Origin: Streptococcus sanguinis
Lineage (GTDB): Bacteria; Bacillota; Bacilli; Lactobacillales; Streptococcaceae
Direction of reading: 5' to 3'
Length of the DNA: 64,000 nucleotides
NCBI RefSeq assembly: GCF_019929225.1
Contig: NZ_JAHZPA010000001.1
Span: 142,805 to 206,804, forward strand
Shown here: piece after piece, positions 60,241-64,000 of the stretch
Layout of the letters: the number at the start of each line of letters is the position of its first letter
Position numbering within the stretch: the first letter of the stretch is position 1
Position numbers and translations under genes: made by a program
Notes under the pieces: model-generated
Databases searched by the model: none
Told to the model about the DNA's origin: nothing
The model's input: only the letters and a program-made list of their open reading frames with translations

Positions 60241-60259
60241 AATCAACAGCTTGTTGATT
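60241..60259. promoter_or_regulatory. TetR-type operator, copy 2
   Basis: AATCAACA-GCT-TGTTGATT, identical in both arms to copy 1. It covers the minus-strand -35 and the early transcribed region of the exporter mRNA. Confidence 0.82.
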
Positions 60260-60293
60260 TAAGGAAACGAGCTTTGAAAAGGAGAGAAACGAT

Positions 60294-60995
60294 ATGGCTT
60301 ATATTGAAATGAAAAATAGCTTTAAACGTTATCAGATGGGGGATACTGAAATAGTCGCCAATCACGATATTTCTTTTGAGATTGAAAAAGGGGAACTGGT
60401 CATTATCCTAGGTGCTTCTGGCGCTGGTAAGTCTACGGTACTTAATATCCTTGGCGGTATGGATACCAATGATGAAGGAGACATCCTGATAGACGGCCAG
60501 AATATTGCTGACTACAATTCCCACCAGCTGACGGACTATCGCCGCAATGATGTGGGCTTCGTCTTTCAGTTTTATAATTTGGTGCCTAACCTGACGGCCA
60601 AGGAAAATGTCGAATTGGCTTCTGAAATTGTCAAGGATGCTCAAGATCCAGTGGCAGCTTTGAGCGCGGTTGGTCTGGAAAAGCGCCTCAATAATTTTCC
60701 AGCCCAGCTATCAGGCGGGGAGCAGCAGCGGGTGTCTATCGCTCGGGCTGTGGCTAAGAAGCCCAAGATTTTGCTCTGCGATGAGCCGACAGGAGCTCTA
60801 GACTACAATACCGGCAAACAAGTACTGCAAATCTTACAGGACATGTCCCGCAATCAAGGGGCTACGGTGATTATCGTGACCCACAATGCTGCCTTGGCTC
60901 CCATTGCTGACCGGGTTATCCGCATGCACGATGCGAGAGTCAAAAGTGTTACGGTGAATGAATCGCCTCAGGATATAAGTACATTGGAGTATTGA
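60294..60995 (+). CDS. ABC transporter ATP-binding protein (MacB/LolD-like)
   Basis: A 233-residue ATPase with Walker [10 protein letters not shown] (about residues 40-48), Q-loop [12 protein letters not shown], signature [14 protein letters not shown], and Walker [12 protein letters not shown]. It belongs to the FtsE/MacB/LolD superfamily that pairs with FtsX-like permeases, here the 907-residue permease starting one base past its stop. The ribosome site is AAAGGAGAG. Substrate unknown; TetR control suggests an inducer such as a toxic compound or lipid. Expression should rise when the TetR protein releases the two operators. Confidence 0.93.
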   Translation: MAYIEMKNSFKRYQMGDTEIVANHDISFEIEKGELVIILGASGAGKSTVLNILGGMDTNDEGDILIDGQNIADYNSHQLTDYRRNDVGFVFQFYNLVPNLTAKENVELASEIVKDAQDPVAALSAVGLEKRLNNFPAQLSGGEQQRVSIARAVAKKPKILLCDEPTGALDYNTGKQVLQILQDMSRNQGATVIIVTHNAALAPIADRVIRMHDARVKSVTVNESPQDISTLEY

Positions 60996-60996
60996 T

Positions 60997-63720
60997 ATGA
61001 AGAGAAAGATTTATTGGAAAGATATTCTGCGCTCCTTCACTAGCTCTAAAGGACGTTTCCTATCTATTTTAATCCTCATGATGCTGGGTTCTTTAGCTCT
61101 CGTGGGGCTTAAGGTCGCTCCACCCAATATGCGCAGAACAGCAACAGATTATTTGAAAGAGCAACGAACCATGGACTTGGCTGTTATGGCGGACTATGGT
61201 TTGGATGCGGAAGATCAGAAAGAGCTGGAAGCTATTAAGGGAGCTGATGTCGAGTTTGGCTATCTGACAGATGTCACCGTAGACGAGGAGGCCCTACGAG
61301 TATTCTCGGATACTACGGATATTTCAAACTTTCAAGTGACCTCCGGTCGTCTTCCCAAGAATGCGCAAGAAATTGCCCTGGCTAGCTTTTGGTCTAGAAA
61401 ATATAAACTTGGTCAGGTGATTGATCTGACCGAGAAAGCAGGCAGTCGGTCAGTTCTGAAAAATAAGACTTATAAGATTGTGGGTTTTGTCAACTCAGCA
61501 GAGCTCTGGTCTGATAGAAATTTGGGCAGTGCAACTAGTGGCAGCGGAGCTTTATCGGCCTATGCTGTAGTCAGCCCCAAGGTCTTTGATACAGATGTTT
61601 ACAGTATTGCCCGCCTGCGCTATCATGATTTAGAAAAGCTGGCTCCCTTCTCTGCAAGTTATCAGGAGCGTTTGGAGCAGCACCAGACTGCTTTGGACAA
61701 GAGCCTTGAAGATAATGGAGAGGCCCGGTTTAAGCGATTAGAGGCGGATGCCAAAAGCACCGTTCAGGATGGTGAAGATAAGATTGGTCAGGCTGAGAGT
61801 GAACTGAGTCAAGGGAGAAAGCAATTAGAGCAAGCTCAGAATCAGCTAGACCAGCAAAAAAGCCAGCTAGCGGCAGCTCAATCCGCTTCTATCTTCCCTC
61901 CTGCACAGCTCAGCCAGAGCCAGCAACAGATTCAGGAAACTGAGTCCCAGCTCAATCAGAAAAAAGTAGAGCTAGCTCAGGCAGAGAAAGACTTATCAGC
62001 TAGCAAGGACAAGCTAGCTGACGCTAAGGCAAATCTAGGTCGTTTGAAAGAGCCGGCCTATCATAGTTATGACCGCAAGTCTCTGCCAGGTGGTAATGGC
62101 TATCATATGTATAAAAACTCCATGAATAGTATTGCGTCGATTGGTAATATCTTCCCGGTGGTGCTCTATCTGGTGGCAGCTATGGTGACCTTTACCACCA
62201 TGACTCGCTTTGTTGATGAAGAGCGAACAAATGCAGGTGTCTTTAAGGCCTTAGGCTATCATAGCCGAGATATCATTCGCAAGTTTGCTCTTTACGGTTT
62301 GGTGGCGGGGAGTCTAGGTACCCTCATAGGAATTCTGTTGGGGCATTATTTCTTGTCGGGAGTGATTTCTTCTATTATTACTAGAGGAATGGTGCTTTCT
62401 GCCCCTCATGCATATTTTTATGTTTCCTATAGTTTACTTGCCCTTGGACTCTCCCTTCTATCCAGTGTTCTCCCTGCCTATTTGGTGGCGAGGCGGGAGT
62501 TGACAGAAGAAGCAGCTCACTTGCTTTTGCCCAAGCCACCGGTCAAAGGCTCCAAGATCTTTTTGGAAAGACTGTCCTTTATCTGGCGGCGCCTTAGCTT
62601 TACTCAGAAAGTCACAGCTCGCAATATCTTTCGCTATAAGCAGCGGATGTTTATGACCATCTTTGGTGTGGCGGGTTCTGTTGCCCTGCTCTTTGCCGGT
62701 CTAGGACTCCAATCTTCTATTGGTGGTATTCCAAAACGTCAGTTTGAGGAGATTCTGCGATACGACTTGATTGTCGCTGTCAATCCTGGGGAGAATCAAG
62801 CTGAGCAAGACAAGCTGAAAAAGATGTTGGCTGATGGCTCGATTGCTGATTATCAGGAGATCTATAGTGAAACCTTGTCAGAGAAATACAAAGGAAGAAA
62901 AGAGACCGAATCAGTCACTTTGATGGTTACGGACAAAGAAAATTTTGAACCTTTTATTTCTATGGAAAGTCCTGACAACCAGCAAAAGCTGACTCTCAAG
63001 GACGGTGTAGTTGTTTCGGATAAATTGGCCCGCATAGCTGGAGTTAGCCCCGGTGGTAGTATAGAGCTGGGTGGCAAGTCTGTCAAGATCGCAGCAGTCA
63101 ATGAGAATCATTTTGGCCATTTTGCTTTTATGAAGGCAACTGACTACCAGAAGATTTACGGCAAAAAGCCCGAGAAAAACACTTATCTAGTGCGACTCAA
63201 AAACCCTTCTAGTAAGAATATTGTGGACAAGGCCAATGAATTTATGAGCCTCAAGTCTGTCAAGAGTGTTTCTCAAAATGCTAGCATGGTGAAGCAGTTC
63301 AACGTTCTAGCTGATTCTCTTAATAATACAATGCTGGTTTTGGTGCTGATTTCCATTCTTTTAGCAGTTGTCATTCTCTACAATCTGACTAATATCAATG
63401 TAGCTGAGCGGATTCGCGAGCTGTCCACTATCAAGGTTTTGGGCTTCCATAATAAGGAAGTGACCCTCTATATCTATCGAGAGACCATTATTCTGTCAGT
63501 GATTGGGATGGCAGTTGGGCTTCTAGGCGGTTTCTTCCTGCATCGTTTTTTGATTGAGAAGGTTGCGCCTAGCATTATCAGCTTAACCCCTCAAGTAAGT
63601 CTCTCAGTCTATCTGTTTCCTCTAACAGCGGTGACTCTTATTCTGACCTTGCTTGGCTTCTTTGTCAACTACCGTCTCAGACGAGTAGATATGCTGGAAG
63701 CACTCAAGTCTGTTGATTGA
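60997..63720 (+). CDS. FtsX-like ABC permease with periplasmic-type coiled coil
   Basis: A 907-residue permease with two FtsX units: spans near residue 20, then about 385-510, one near 560, and three at about 770-900. A large outer region follows span 1 and holds a coiled coil (about residues 245-350, Gln/Ala/Leu-rich: GRKQLEQAQNQLDQQKSQLAAAQS, LNQKKVELAQAEKDLSASKDKLADAKANLG). A second outer domain sits at about residues 590-770. Relatives of this architecture export or extract lipids, peptides or drugs. It starts one base after the ATPase stop. Its C-terminal RRVDMLEALKSVD is typical. Confidence 0.92.
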   Translation: MKRKIYWKDILRSFTSSKGRFLSILILMMLGSLALVGLKVAPPNMRRTATDYLKEQRTMDLAVMADYGLDAEDQKELEAIKGADVEFGYLTDVTVDEEALRVFSDTTDISNFQVTSGRLPKNAQEIALASFWSRKYKLGQVIDLTEKAGSRSVLKNKTYKIVGFVNSAELWSDRNLGSATSGSGALSAYAVVSPKVFDTDVYSIARLRYHDLEKLAPFSASYQERLEQHQTALDKSLEDNGEARFKRLEADAKSTVQDGEDKIGQAESELSQGRKQLEQAQNQLDQQKSQLAAAQSASIFPPAQLSQSQQQIQETESQLNQKKVELAQAEKDLSASKDKLADAKANLGRLKEPAYHSYDRKSLPGGNGYHMYKNSMNSIASIGNIFPVVLYLVAAMVTFTTMTRFVDEERTNAGVFKALGYHSRDIIRKFALYGLVAGSLGTLIGILLGHYFLSGVISSIITRGMVLSAPHAYFYVSYSLLALGLSLLSSVLPAYLVARRELTEEAAHLLLPKPPVKGSKIFLERLSFIWRRLSFTQKVTARNIFRYKQRMFMTIFGVAGSVALLFAGLGLQSSIGGIPKRQFEEILRYDLIVAVNPGENQAEQDKLKKMLADGSIADYQEIYSETLSEKYKGRKETESVTLMVTDKENFEPFISMESPDNQQKLTLKDGVVVSDKLARIAGVSPGGSIELGGKSVKIAAVNENHFGHFAFMKATDYQKIYGKKPEKNTYLVRLKNPSSKNIVDKANEFMSLKSVKSVSQNASMVKQFNVLADSLNNTMLVLVLISILLAVVILYNLTNINVAERIRELSTIKVLGFHNKEVTLYIYRETIILSVIGMAVGLLGGFFLHRFLIEKVAPSIISLTPQVSLSVYLFPLTAVTLILTLLGFFVNYRLRRVDMLEALKSVD

Positions 63721-63733
63721 TAAAAAGACTTCA

Positions 63734-63768
63734 AAACTTTCACTCACTTGATGGGTGGAAGTTTTTTT
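63734..63768 (+). terminator. Rho-independent terminator of the TetR-controlled ABC operon
   Basis: A 13-bp stem (63734-63746 with 63752-63764, G-U pairs included) around CTTGA, followed by a run of T. A TATAAT at 63778 follows for the next gene. Confidence 0.85.
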
Positions 63769-63813
63769 GAACTTTGATATAATATTCCTTGTAAAGAAAG
63801 AGAAAGACACACA

Positions 63814-64000
63814 ATGACACGAAAAATTGCCTTATTATCCGATGTGCATGGGAATAGCACAGCCTTGGAAGCAGTGCTGACGGATGCGGAAAGCCAGCAA
63901 GTGACAGACTATTGGTTTTTGGGGGACTTGCTCCTGCCAGGAACCGGTCGCAGAAATATCTTAGATAGGATGGAGCAGCTGCCCATCAGTCTCCAGGTCA
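63814..64000 (+). CDS. Metallophosphoesterase, 3' truncated by the window
   Basis: The ATG at 63814 follows GAAAGA and starts MTRKIALLSDVHGNSTALEAVL, the D-x-H-G-N motif of calcineurin-like phosphoesterases, then WFLGDLLLPGTG with the GD metal ligand. About 62 residues are visible before the window ends. Such proteins in streptococci hydrolyse cyclic nucleotides, phosphodiesters or small phosphates; the substrate is not readable. TATAAT at 63778 is the likely promoter. Confidence 0.88.
   Translation, partial: MTRKIALLSDVHGNSTALEAVLTDAESQQVTDYWFLGDLLLPGTGRRNILDRMEQLPISLQV

Overview
The window is a chromosomal segment of a low-GC Gram-positive coccus, almost certainly a Streptococcus of the sanguinis/gordonii/mitis group. 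Three things point there: sortase-anchored surface proteins ending in LPXTG, a membrane span and a basic tail; streptococcal gene orders (glmU-nudF-macP-mtnN, pyrH-frr-cvfB-yozE-phoH, ybeY-dgkA-era, mutM-coaE-pmrA-rpmG-secG-rnr-smpB); and a PmrA, MacP and S41 protease of streptococcal type. No rRNA, CRISPR array, insertion sequence or prophage was seen.

Layout. 1-7.7 kb: two related collagen-hug/CnaB surface adhesins, the first cut by the window edge, the second carrying ten CnaB units of about 342 bp, with a methyltransferase gene between them. 7.8-14 kb: a 43-residue peptide gene, a BceAB-type antimicrobial-peptide ABC transporter, an amino-acid permease, a small membrane protein and a frameshifted S41 protease. 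Three promoters here share the same long, precisely spaced direct-repeat architecture. 14-21.3 kb: an accessory run of three GNAT acetyltransferases, a DUF2829 (Tad2-like) protein, an SDR oxidoreductase, a GDPD-family enzyme, an ASCH protein, a frameshifted PadR regulator and exported proteins of unknown role. 21.4-31 kb: cell-envelope and housekeeping genes (glmU, nudF, macP, mtnN, an ABC-F ATPase, a lipoprotein cyclophilin, ftsK). 32-38.7 kb: rplK-rplA, an APC permease, pyrH-frr, cvfB, yozE, phoH. 38.8-41.7 kb: an insertion between phoH and ybeY with a nucleotidyltransferase-like two-gene unit, ald, a GNAT and tRNA-Thr. 41.9-51 kb: ybeY-dgkA-era through smpB. 51-53.6 kb: a three-gene Rrf2 regulator/oxidoreductase/hydrolase cassette flanked by a 42-bp duplication of the smpB 3' end. 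53.7-64 kb: tehB, a membrane-anchored PepO-like protease, a wall-anchored C69 dipeptidase, a TetR-controlled ABC exporter and the start of a metallophosphoesterase.

How the genes work together. The most system-like signal is the shared promoter architecture at 7858, 8201 and 12963. In each, two AAATGNAAG half-sites 20-21 bp apart are followed by ATGG at +15 and the -10 hexamer at exactly +39, measured from the ATG of the second half-site. The promoters drive, in order, the peptide gene, the BceAB-like transporter and the S41 protease. No cognate two-component system lies in the window. The protease is currently out of frame through a 7-bp tandem duplication, which could be reversible. A second notable feature is the smpB-end duplication, which looks like an attachment-site pair around an acquired cassette.

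Limits. All calls come from reading the sequence and from family knowledge. No database search, structure prediction or alignment program was run, and residue positions are approximate unless a motif was counted directly.
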